Below are positions 54,924 to 64,000 of a stretch of DNA of 64,000 bases, piece after piece. A program made the position numbers and the translations under genes. The notes below the pieces were generated by a model, which was not told the DNA's origin, ran no database searches, and saw nothing but the letters and a program-made list of their open reading frames with translations. This stretch comes from Streptomyces sp. V1I1. GTDB taxonomy: Bacteria; Actinomycetota; Actinomycetes; Streptomycetales; Streptomycetaceae. The stretch spans positions 5,828,501-5,892,500 of the forward strand of contig NZ_JAUSZH010000001.1 in assembly GCF_030817355.1 (NCBI RefSeq). The letters run 5' to 3'. Positions within the stretch are counted from its first letter, which is position 1. Every line of letters begins with the position of its first letter.

Positions 54924-57305
54924 CTAATCAATACTTGCAAGTTCAACAGTTGCTCGGCGGCCGATTTCCACCACGGATTCCGCTTCTGTGCTCCTGCGCG
55001 ACGGTCCGAGGGTGCGCAGGGCAGCGCGCGCCACGGCGTCCGCGTCCGAGAGCGTCACCGAGTCCACGCCCGGCCTGGCCCCGGCCGCGGTCACCCAGTG
55101 CACGCCCTCGGTGGGCACCCCGATCGCGAAGCGCCGTGGGTGCGGGCGGCCCTGACGGTTGATCAGACGGTACGGGCGCTGCGTTACGTCCAGCCCTCCG
55201 GTTTCGTAACCGTCGATCGTGTGCGGCCGGCACTGGCCCGTCTTCAGCAGCCGTCCCAGCAACTCGTCGCAGGTCCGCCTGAGGTCCGGTTCCGGCAGCC
55301 GCGCCTCGATCAGCGTGGTCGCCGTGACGAAAGATCCGGGCACGTCCGGCGACTCGGCGGTGAAGGCTCCGTCCAGGACCTCGTCGGACATCCCGATGGT
55401 GGTGCGCGGGCCGATCACGTCCAGTACGCCCGCCTCGATCAGGGCCGTCATCTCCTCGATACGGCGGCGCGGCGGGCCGATGGAGAGGAACGCGTTCAGC
55501 GGGGTGTACCAGCGGTCCAGGTGGTCGCGGCGGGAGCTGCCGGAGAGGCCGGCGTGGTCCACGATCAGGCGCAGCTCGTTGCGGAGATCGCGCAGTACGT
55601 CGAGGGCGGCCTTCAGGGGGCCCTCGACATTGCCGAGCGCGGCCGCGGCGGCGTCCTGGCGCAGATGGGTGAGGAGCCAGGCGCGGTGCTCGGCGGGGGA
55701 GGCGAAGCGCTCGTCGGCGTACGGACGCGAAATCCGGTCCCAGGACCAGCGGTCCTGGTGCGCGATGCTGAACTCGTCGAGTACGGCGGTCTCTTGGGGG
55801 CTGCCGTGGGGGGCGTCGAGGTAGCGGTCCCGGAAGCCGCGGAGGGCGAGGCCGTCGGGGCCGGGGCCGGGGCCGGGTCCGGGGCCGCGTTCCGGGCCAC
55901 GTTCGGGTTCCGGTTCGCGTGCCGCGAGGAGCGCCTCGTAGTGGACCGTCTCCACTTCCTTGGCCACGAGCGGCCATATCTCGGTGAGGAAGTCGGGCGG
56001 GTCGCCCTCGTCCGCGCGCTTGCGGAAGACGGCGATCACGTCGGGCGTGAGCACCAGCGGCTCGTGCCGCCCGGACGAGCCCTTCGCGTTGTCGCCGCGT
56101 GCCTGGTACGGGACGCCGCGCCGCGATCCCGCGTAGAGCCGCGGTTCGCGGCCGGAGGGGGTGTAGGTGAGCGTGCCGTCGTCACCGCGTACGAACGCGC
56201 CGCCGCGGCCGGTCGTCAACAGCGCCATGTGGTCGAAGAAGTTGAGACCGAGGCCGCGCAGCAGGACCGATTCTCCCGGGGCTATGGGGGAAAGGTCGAG
56301 GTCCGCGGGGTTGGCGGGCCCGAAGTAGCGCAGGCGGGGGTGGCGGGCGGCGTACTCGGTGAGGTGCGCCTGGGTCTGCCGGGAGACGACGGGCAGATGC
56401 CCCTGCGCGAGGATCACGGCGGAGAGCCCGGTGATGGTGGTGCTGTCATCGAGCGTGAGGGTCTGGAGCGGGGTGGTGGCCGCGGGCGCGTCCGTTCCCG
56501 TGGCCGCGAGCTCGTCGAGTGCGGTCGCCGCGGGCGCGTCAGGTGCCGTGGCCCCGGGCGCAGTGGCGTCGCCTGCGGTGCGGGGTTGTGGCACGGTGCC
56601 GCGTGCGCCCGCCCGCGTCCCGGCTGCCGTGGCCTGCGCCTCCGCCCGCGTCCGCGCGGCAGCCGTCTGCGCCTCCGGCCGCGTCCGCGCGGCTCCCGCC
56701 TGCGCCTCCGGCCAGGTCCGCGCGGCTGCCGCCGGTGCCCCGTCCCCCACAGCCCCCTCCCGGTCGTCCTCAAGCCGTACCGCCCGTGCCCGGTGTACCT
56801 CCACCGTCACCGACTGCGGGGCCGACGCCACCGACCTGCTGAATGCCCATTCCAGGTAGCGTCCGTAGCAAGCCCGCGTCGGATACTCGTCCGGGCCGAG
56901 CTTCTCCCCCGCGATCCCCGTCGCCCACTCGTACAGGCTCGGGCCCGGGCGGATCGGGCCCTCGCAGGCAACGCTGTCGTCCGTGAACAGCGTGACCTGC
57001 GACGCCACCGTGTTCATCAGCAGCTCCGCGGACTGGTCCGTGCGCCAGACGCGGCCCGGGCCCGGGGGCGCCGGGTCGACGAGGTGGATCGTCAGCTGCG
57101 TGTCCGGGGTCAGTTCGGGGGCCGACGCACAGAGCCGTTCGAGCACGGACGTGCCGCGCGGGCCCACGCCGACGACCGCGATGGCGCGGGCACGGGCGGA
57201 GGCACCGGTGCGCGGAACTGCGGACCAAACGTCGCGTACGTCGGACAAAGCGGTGACTCCCGGGGCAAGTGGGGCTGCATGGAAGCTGAGCGTCCGGCTC
57301 ATCAT
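54924..57305 (-). CDS. FAD/NAD(P)-binding protein with low-complexity insert
   Basis: 793 residues. The dinucleotide loop AVVGVGPRGTSVLERL (about 43-58) marks the FAD/NAD(P)-binding family common in actinobacteria. Residues 182-280 or so are an Ala/Arg/Thr-rich insert with repeats of AARTRPEAQ type inside the nucleotide domain, and another Gly/Pro/Glu run lies near residue 500. Reaction unknown. It follows the PhoD gene by 40 nt, so an operon is likely. The start at 57305 is uncertain; no strong ribosome site. Confidence 0.8.
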   Translation of the reverse strand: MMSRTLSFHAAPLAPGVTALSDVRDVWSAVPRTGASARARAIAVVGVGPRGTSVLERLCASAPELTPDTQLTIHLVDPAPPGPGRVWRTDQSAELLMNTVASQVTLFTDDSVACEGPIRPGPSLYEWATGIAGEKLGPDEYPTRACYGRYLEWAFSRSVASAPQSVTVEVHRARAVRLEDDREGAVGDGAPAAAARTWPEAQAGAARTRPEAQTAAARTRAEAQATAAGTRAGARGTVPQPRTAGDATAPGATAPDAPAATALDELAATGTDAPAATTPLQTLTLDDSTTITGLSAVILAQGHLPVVSRQTQAHLTEYAARHPRLRYFGPANPADLDLSPIAPGESVLLRGLGLNFFDHMALLTTGRGGAFVRGDDGTLTYTPSGREPRLYAGSRRGVPYQARGDNAKGSSGRHEPLVLTPDVIAVFRKRADEGDPPDFLTEIWPLVAKEVETVHYEALLAAREPEPERGPERGPGPGPGPGPDGLALRGFRDRYLDAPHGSPQETAVLDEFSIAHQDRWSWDRISRPYADERFASPAEHRAWLLTHLRQDAAAAALGNVEGPLKAALDVLRDLRNELRLIVDHAGLSGSSRRDHLDRWYTPLNAFLSIGPPRRRIEEMTALIEAGVLDVIGPRTTIGMSDEVLDGAFTAESPDVPGSFVTATTLIEARLPEPDLRRTCDELLGRLLKTGQCRPHTIDGYETGGLDVTQRPYRLINRQGRPHPRRFAIGVPTEGVHWVTAAGARPGVDSVTLSDADAVARAALRTLGPSRRSTEAESVVEIGRRATVELASID

Positions 57306-57345
57306 GCCGGGGGTGCGCCGGGAGTCGAACCCCTGGGGCCGAGGA

Positions 57346-59034
<1,689 letters not shown>

Positions 59035-59131
59035 GTGTGCCCTCCTCTGTCGCACCGCACCGTACGGTACGGAACGACAGAGGGGGGCGAACAGGTTCCG
59101 GCCGGATCGTGGCCGGAGTGTAAGCCGCTGG

Positions 59132-59785
59132 TCAGCAGCCGTTCAGCACCGACTGCAGCGCGCTCTTCTCGGCCGAGTCCACGGTCAGGTTCCAGTGGTG
59201 CTTCACGTGCACCCACATCCGGGCGTACGTGCAGCGGTACGCGGTCCGCGGCGGCAGCCACTCCGCCGGGTCGAGGTCGCTCTTGGCCTGGTTGACGTTG
59301 TCGGTGACGGCGATCAGCTGCGGGCGGGTGAGGTCGTTGGCGAAGGACTGCCGCTGGGCCGTGGTCCAGCTGCTCGCGCCGGAGCGCCAGGCTTCGGCGA
59401 GCGCCACGACGTGATCGATGTCCAGGTCGGAGGCGAGGGACCAGGTGGCGCCGTCGTACTCGGAGTACCAAGTGCCGCTGACCGCCGCACAGCTGGAGTC
59501 CTGCTGGACGTTCTGGCCGTCGCGCTTGAGGACGACCTCACGGGTGTTGCACGCGCCCGACTGGGTGATCCAGTGCGGGAACTTGTCGCGGCTGTAGCCG
59601 GTGGAGGAGCCTTCCGCCTGCACCGTCAGCTGGCCGAGGTAGGTACGGGCGGTGGCGGCGCTGATCGGGGTGGGCGGGGAGGCCTGCGCGGTGGGGGCGG
59701 TGGCGAGCAGACCGGTGGCGGCGAGGGCGGAGGTTGCGGCGAGTACGGCTATACGGCGGAAGCGACGCGCGTAGACACCAGGCAT
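59132..59785 (-). CDS. Secreted HNH-type nuclease (DUF1524)
   Basis: 217 residues. Signal peptide ending near AQASPP, then a nuclease domain with DIDHVVALAEAWRSG (HNH His) and NDLTRPQLIAVTDNVNQAKSD. Four cysteines likely form disulfides. Secreted HNH nucleases of Streptomyces degrade external DNA. ATG at 59785 with AAAGGAG 6 nt upstream. Confidence 0.9.
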   Translation of the reverse strand: MPGVYARRFRRIAVLAATSALAATGLLATAPTAQASPPTPISAATARTYLGQLTVQAEGSSTGYSRDKFPHWITQSGACNTREVVLKRDGQNVQQDSSCAAVSGTWYSEYDGATWSLASDLDIDHVVALAEAWRSGASSWTTAQRQSFANDLTRPQLIAVTDNVNQAKSDLDPAEWLPPRTAYRCTYARMWVHVKHHWNLTVDSAEKSALQSVLNGC

Positions 59786-60015
59786 GCGAACTCCTTTGAT
59801 GTGGGGGGAACTTGGCCGTTCGGGCGTGGCCATGTTGGCGGCGCCAGGTTTCTTGGGGGTGGGCGCCAGGTAACAGGGTGGCGACATGGGCACGTCACAT
59901 CAAGTGTTCTGACGCCCCGGAACTCCCCGGGCCGACCTGGACACCCATGAAATTCTCCGGATATCAAGGGTTATGACGCCCCGGCAGATGGCATGCGGCG
60001 GCGTAGGGTTGCCGG

Positions 60016-60756
60016 GTGCTGCTGTCGGTCAATGTCACGTTCGGAGTCGTGCTGGCCGTGCTGCTGGCCGTCGCGGCGACGGTGGCAGCCGTCGCTCAGC
60101 TGGGACGGGGGCGCGAGATCGCCGTGGCCGGCGTGCGGGCCGCGGTCCAACTCGGGGCCGTCTCCCTGGTGATCGGCTGGGTGGTCCGCTCCGTACCGCT
60201 GCTGCTGGCGTTTCTGCTGCTGATGTACGCGGTCGCGGTACGCACGGCAGGCCGGCGCATCACCGCGAACAAGACCTGGTTGTGGGCCTGGCTGCCGATC
60301 GCCGCGGGCGTCGTGCCCGTCGTCTGTGCCCTGCTGCTCACGGGCATGGTCCCGCTGAAGGGCATCGCACTGATCCCGGTGACCGGCATCCTCATCGGCG
60401 GCGCGCTCACCGCGACCGTGCTCGGCGGGCGGCGGGCCCTGGACGAGCTGAAGCTGCGGCACGGCGAGGTGGAGGCGGGGATGGCGCTCGGGTTGCTCGA
60501 CCGGGACGCCCGGATGGAGGTGGCGCGCGAGGCCGCGTCCGACGCGCTGCTGCCGGGGCTCGATCAGACCAGGACCGTGGGTCTGGTCACACTGCCGGGC
60601 GCGTTCGTCGGCATGCTGCTCGGCGGGGCGTCACCGCTGTTGGCGGGCGCGGTGCAGCTGTTTGTACTGGTCGCGCTGATGGCGGTGCAGGCGGTGGCGG
60701 TGTCGCTGGTGCTGGAGCTGGTGGCGCGGGGGCGGCTCTACCGCGATCCGGCCTGA
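60016..60756 (+). CDS. FetB-like (UPF0014) ABC permease
   Basis: 246 residues with about seven membrane segments. Conserved UPF0014 signs: RAAVQLGAVSLVIGW, MYAVAVRTAGRR, EAGMALG and TLPGAFVGMLLGGASP. In E. coli, FetB pairs with the ATPase FetA in iron handling. No ATPase gene adjoins it in this window. GTG start. Confidence 0.88.
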   Translation: MLLSVNVTFGVVLAVLLAVAATVAAVAQLGRGREIAVAGVRAAVQLGAVSLVIGWVVRSVPLLLAFLLLMYAVAVRTAGRRITANKTWLWAWLPIAAGVVPVVCALLLTGMVPLKGIALIPVTGILIGGALTATVLGGRRALDELKLRHGEVEAGMALGLLDRDARMEVAREAASDALLPGLDQTRTVGLVTLPGAFVGMLLGGASPLLAGAVQLFVLVALMAVQAVAVSLVLELVARGRLYRDPA

Positions 60757-60784
60757 CGGCCGGGGTGCCGTACCCTTGACGGAG

Positions 60785-60975
60785 CAGAAGGGGAGTAGCT
60801 CTTCGCCGGATCGTCGACATACTGCTGGGCCACGTGCCCGGCCGGCGCCCGGAGGCGGACCTTTTCGAGTTTCGAGAACTCGGCGGTTTCGAGACCTCGG
60901 TTTGTTGAGACCTCGGTTTCGAGACCTCGGTGAGGCCCGTCAGCGAGACCTTCGGCCGCAGTGCCCATGTATCCA
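60785..60975 (+). promoter_or_regulatory. yybP-ykoY (manganese) riboswitch
   Basis: AAGGGGAGTAGC (60788-60799), GTCGACATAC and the closing GTCAGCGAGACCTTCGGCC (60939-60957) match the conserved parts of the yybP-ykoY class, which senses Mn2+. It lies about 90 nt before a TMEM165/GDT1 gene, its usual target. Its variable region carries three GAGACCTCGG repeats (60887-60930). The whole 60757-61061 gap has no other gene. Confidence 0.82.
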
Positions 60976-61061
60976 TTCATGGTGCTGCCGTGCCGAAGCG
61001 ACCCCTGAAACGCTCAGGACTCTCGGCAGGGCCGCGCCCGACCGATTGAGGAATCCCAACC

Positions 61062-61646
61062 GTGATCAGCTTCACCGTCATGGCGGTCACCTTCGGTGTC
61101 GTCTTCCTCGCCGAACTCCCCGACAAGACTGCCCTCGCCGGTCTGATGCTCGGCACCCGCTACCGCGCCTCGTACGTCTTCGCGGGTGTCGCCGCCGCCT
61201 TCGCCGTCCATGTCACGCTCGCCGTCGCGGCGGGCAGCGTGCTGACCCTGCTGCCGCACCGGCTGGTGCAGGCGGTGGTCGGCCTGCTCTTCCTCGCAGG
61301 CGCGCTGATGCTGCTGATGAAGAAGGACGACGGCGAGGAGGAGCAGGTCAAGGCCCCGGCCGACCAGTCCTTCTGGAAGGTGTCCGGGGCGGGCTTCATG
61401 CTGATCCTGGTCGCGGAGTTCGGCGATCTGACCCAGATCATGACGGCGAACCTCGCGGCCCGCTACGACAACCCGCTCTCGGTGGGGATCGGTGCGGTGC
61501 TGGCGCTGTGGGCGGTGGCGGGGATCGGGATCCTGGGCGGGCGGACGCTGATGAAGTACGTGCCGCTGCGGCTGATTACGAGGGTGGCGGCGGGGGTGAT
61601 GCTGGCGCTGGCGGGGTTCAGCCTTTATGAGGCGCTGGCGGGGTAG
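61062..61646 (+). CDS. TMEM165/GDT1 (UPF0016) cation transporter
   Basis: 194 residues, six membrane helices in two halves. The family's two E-x-G-D-like motifs are ELPDKTALAG and EFGDLTQIM. Relatives export Mn2+ or exchange Ca2+/Mn2+ for protons. The preceding riboswitch points to manganese efflux. GTG start with GAGGAA 9 nt upstream. Confidence 0.92.
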   Translation: MISFTVMAVTFGVVFLAELPDKTALAGLMLGTRYRASYVFAGVAAAFAVHVTLAVAAGSVLTLLPHRLVQAVVGLLFLAGALMLLMKKDDGEEEQVKAPADQSFWKVSGAGFMLILVAEFGDLTQIMTANLAARYDNPLSVGIGAVLALWAVAGIGILGGRTLMKYVPLRLITRVAAGVMLALAGFSLYEALAG

Positions 61647-61761
61647 GGCTGCGCGGGGCGGCTGGGGGTGCGGCTGGGGTGCGGGCGGGGCGGGGCGCCT
61701 GCGGCGGGCTTGTTCCCCGCCCCGCCCCTTCCCGAACTGGGGCTCCGTCCCAGACCCCTCG

Positions 61762-61851
61762 CCTCAATCGCCGACGGGGCTGGATTTGCCGGCCCGTCCG
61801 GCCGGGGCCCGTCGGACGGGCAGAACTTTTCAGCCCGTCCGGCGATTGAGG
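61762..61851. repeat. Streptomyces intergenic inverted repeat
   Basis: CCTCAATCGCCG-type 21-nt arm (61762-61782) and its near-complement (61831-61851) flank a 48-nt centre that itself has a GGCCCGTCC/GGACGGGC stem. It sits between convergent genes and may terminate both. Confidence 0.75.
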
Positions 61852-61876
61852 ACAGCGCCCGAAGGGCGTCCGGGGT

Positions 61877-61894
61877 CCGGGGCCGGAGCCCCGG
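61877..61894 (-). terminator. GGGGC/GCCCC hairpin abutting the HAD stop
   Basis: CCGGGGC-CGGA-GCCCCGG directly against the TAA at 61895-61897; third member of the group at 6896 and 14342. Confidence 0.6.
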
Positions 61895-62566
61895 TTACTT
61901 CGTGACGTGGAGGCGGATAGTGCCGTCGGGTGTCGACTCCACGCGCAGCACCGTCAGGTCCTGGACGTGGACGTCCGGGGCCAGTGCCGACGCGCGCGGG
62001 CCCACCCCCACCACCCGCATCCCCGCCGACCTCGCTGCCTCGATGCCCGCCTCCGAGTCCTCGAAGGCCACGCAGTCCGCCGGGGCGAAGCCCAGCTCCG
62101 CCGCGCCCTTGAGGAAGCCCTCCGGGTCCGGCTTGCTCACGCCGACGCGTTCGGCGGTGACCCGGGTTCGCGGCATCGGCAGGCCGGCCGCGGTCATCCG
62201 GGCCTGGGCGAGCGCCTCGTCCGCCGAGGTCACCAGGGCGTGCGGGAGCGCGGCGATCGCCGCCATGAAGGCCGGGGCGCCCGCGACGGAGACGACGCCT
62301 TCGGTGTCCGCGGTCTCCTGGGCGAGCATCACGCGGTTGTCGGCGTGGTTCTGCTCCATCGGCCGGTCCGGGAGAAGCGCCGCCATGGTCGCGTACCCCT
62401 GCCGGCCGTGGACGACCTTCAGTGCCTCGTCCGGGTCCAGGCCGTGCTCGGCCGCCCAGACGCGCCAGCAGCGCTCCACCACCGCGTCCGAGTTGACGAT
62501 GGTGCCGTCCATGTCGAGCATGAGGGCACGGGCGGTCAGAACGGGCGGCAGGACGGTTGCCGGCAT
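61895..62566 (-). CDS. HAD-IA sugar-phosphatase-like hydrolase
   Basis: 223 residues. Motif I LMLDMDGTIVNSD, motif II TSADE, motif III Lys in GVSKPDPEGF, motif IV FEDSEAGIEAA. Close to phosphatases acting on small sugar phosphates (YfbT/YniC-like). ATG at 62566 with GGAG 9 nt upstream. Confidence 0.88.
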   Translation of the reverse strand: MPATVLPPVLTARALMLDMDGTIVNSDAVVERCWRVWAAEHGLDPDEALKVVHGRQGYATMAALLPDRPMEQNHADNRVMLAQETADTEGVVSVAGAPAFMAAIAALPHALVTSADEALAQARMTAAGLPMPRTRVTAERVGVSKPDPEGFLKGAAELGFAPADCVAFEDSEAGIEAARSAGMRVVGVGPRASALAPDVHVQDLTVLRVESTPDGTIRLHVTK

Positions 62567-62716
62567 CGGCGTACTCCAAGGCGCGGGAGAAGAGAGACAA
62601 GGCGGTTCCGCCCGCCGGTCAGGGAGTGCGGGCGGAACCACTTTGTTCAACCACGATACAAAAACAGACCGGTCGGCGCTACCCCGCCTCGCTTCCCGCC
62701 CGAAGCGACCGGAGAC

Positions 62717-63661
62717 TCACGGCTCGCTCGTCTCCGCCTCCAGCGCCCGGCGCGTCTTCGGTCCGTAGACCCCCTTGGGATCACCCTTGACGTTCCGGCT
62801 GTCCTGATACGACCGCACCGCGTCCTCGACCGACTGTCCGTACTGTCCGTCCATCGGGCCCACGTACAGCAGCACCTTGGCCAGCCGCTGCTGGAGCTCC
62901 ACGACCTCCGGTCCGCTGTCCCCGCTGCGCAGCGTGCCCGACCCCGGCGTCTGTGGCTCCTCGGACACCGAACCCGTGGCCTGCGCCGTCGAGGGCGGTG
63001 GGGCCGACGGGTTTGCAGCTGCGGAGGAGTCGGCGGACGTACTCGCCGAGGACTGCCCCGCCGACGCCGCACCGGACGGCGAGGCCGAGGCGTCGGCCGA
63101 CGCGGACGCGGACGCGGACCCGGATGGCGATGACGTGGGTGTGTCCGGCAGTGCGCTCACGGTCGGCGCGCTCGTCCCCCTGTCCGGCAGGGCCTTTTCG
63201 CGTTCGTCGTCCCCGGAGAAGAGCCCTCCGGCGAACGCCGCGGTCCCGGCCACCGTCACCGCCGCCGCGACCACCATGAACCCCTTGTGCGACCGCCGGC
63301 GCCCGCGGTGCCGCACTGGGGTGAGGTCCACGGGGTCGAGAGCCGCCGGCTCGTCGTGCGGCGCCACATCCACCGCGTCCGGCAGCGGCAGCGACACTGG
63401 CACTGGCAATGGCAGCGGCACCGTCGCCCCGTCCGGCGCGGGACCGCTCTCGGCCACGTTCTGCAGCGTTACGTATGGCCGTACGCGCAGCGGATCGAAA
63501 TCCTCGGCCGCCGCGACCTCCGCATCCCTCCCCGCCTCCCTCTCCGTATCCCTCTCCGCCCGTACCGCGTCCGCAGCCCCCTCCGCGCAGGCGCAGCCGG
63601 GCCCGGCTCTGCCCTCGGTATCTCGCGGCGTACCGCATTCAGGACACAGTTGTCCGGTCAT
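62717..63661 (-). CDS. Membrane protein with zinc-ribbon-like N-terminus and peptidoglycan-binding domain
   Basis: 314 residues. Cytoplasmic N-terminus with CPECGTPRDTEGRAGPGCAC (four cysteines), one membrane helix (GFMVVAAAVTVAGTAAFAGGLF), a long Ser/Ala/Pro linker, and a C-terminal PG-binding domain (LRSGDSGPEVVELQQRLA, then YGQSVEDAVRSYQ). It may tether the cell wall to the membrane. ATG at 63661 with GGGGAGGG upstream. Confidence 0.87.
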   Translation of the reverse strand: MTGQLCPECGTPRDTEGRAGPGCACAEGAADAVRAERDTEREAGRDAEVAAAEDFDPLRVRPYVTLQNVAESGPAPDGATVPLPLPVPVSLPLPDAVDVAPHDEPAALDPVDLTPVRHRGRRRSHKGFMVVAAAVTVAGTAAFAGGLFSGDDEREKALPDRGTSAPTVSALPDTPTSSPSGSASASASADASASPSGAASAGQSSASTSADSSAAANPSAPPPSTAQATGSVSEEPQTPGSGTLRSGDSGPEVVELQQRLAKVLLYVGPMDGQYGQSVEDAVRSYQDSRNVKGDPKGVYGPKTRRALEAETSEP

Positions 63662-63835
63662 TGCTGATTCCCTCCCCTTGCGCTGCGAGCGATTATGCAG
63701 AGCCCCCTCGCGACTCCCAACGGCGCCCGGCAGCCCGGTGCCGCCCGGCACCGCCCGCTCGCCAGGCCGTAACCGGTCGCAACGCCCAGGATGGGGAGGA
63801 GAGTGATGGAGGGCCGCGTAACCGAGGAGATCGGC

Positions 63836-64000
63836 ATGGCTCAGGAAGTGAGCACTCAGGCCGTGAATCCGGCCCCGGGCGAGGGCCAGAACCGGCAGGC
63901 CGTCCTGGCAGCCATCGGCGCACTGCTCCTCGGCATGCTGCTCGCCGCCCTCGACCAGACCATCGTCTCCACCGCCCTGCCGACCATCGTCAGCGATCTC
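63836..64000 (+). CDS. MFS exporter, DHA2 family (3' end cut by window)
   Basis: The first 55 residues are seen: a short leader, then AAIGALLLGMLLAALDQTIVSTALPTIVSDL, the first helix of a DHA2 drug exporter. The ATG at 63836 has GAGGAG 6 nt upstream. An in-frame ATG at 63806 also has GGGGAGGA, so the start is open. The rest lies outside the window. Confidence 0.85.
   Translation, partial: MAQEVSTQAVNPAPGEGQNRQAVLAAIGALLLGMLLAALDQTIVSTALPTIVSDL

Noticed and set aside
60016..60756. Complete FetAB iron exporter
   Set aside because: The FetA ATPase gene is absent on both sides.

Overview
The window reads as chromosomal DNA of a Streptomyces or close relative: very high GC, third-position GC bias, many GTG starts, Tat and lipoprotein signals, a rare TTA codon, and a fasR-fabD-fabH-acpP-fabF cluster followed further on by aceE, a DUF3052 gene, an ahpE-type peroxiredoxin and terD genes, an order known from Streptomyces coelicolor. 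No 16S or other ribosomal RNA is present, so species cannot be named.

Layout. 1-8.7 kb: the 3' part of a large secreted beta-propeller protein, a nitrilase-family amidohydrolase, a LysE-type exporter, a secreted pyroglutamyl-peptidase-like protein with Ser in place of the catalytic Cys, an SGNH lipoprotein hydrolase and a DUF3145 protein. 8.7-13.6 kb: the type II fatty-acid synthase cluster and its regulator FasR. 13.6-26.3 kb: a pirin, a beta-lactamase-fold hydrolase, an acetyltransferase, a MerR regulator with an aldo/keto reductase, an alpha/beta hydrolase, a TetR/MFS efflux pair, a small I36 inhibitor-like protein, an ion channel and pyruvate dehydrogenase E1. 26.7-37 kb: DUF3052, peroxiredoxin and a tellurite/stress (Ter) block: three TerD-domain proteins, a TerC-like membrane protein, a TerA-like protein, and a biosynthetic operon of CitE-like lyase, a double phosphoribosyltransferase fusion and a HAD phosphatase. 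37-41 kb: GntR regulator, DUF4383, a membrane coiled-coil protein and a DUF4097 lipoprotein.

41.1-51 kb is the accessory part. A tRNA-Val(UAC) gene is followed 2.9 kb later by a second, 40-nt copy of its 3' half. Between them lie an MDR oxidoreductase and a TTA-containing serine hydrolase, but no integrase. Beyond are a Tat-exported papain-like protein, a TPR remnant, a sigma factor with a coupled membrane partner, a truncated ArsR-type regulator and a glycosyltransferase split by an IS701-type element with a CTAG target duplication.

51-64 kb returns to ordinary chromosome: an I36 protein, an esterase, DUF2277, a frameshifted DedA gene, DoxX, an FAD/NAD protein with a PhoD phosphatase, a secreted HNH nuclease, a FetB-like permease, a yybP-ykoY (Mn) riboswitch ahead of a TMEM165/GDT1 transporter, a HAD phosphatase, a peptidoglycan-binding protein and the start of another MFS pump.

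The Ter block is the most system-like feature. The tRNA-flanked islet and the IS-split glycosyltransferase are the clearest marks of gene flux. No CRISPR array, phage or conjugation genes were seen.
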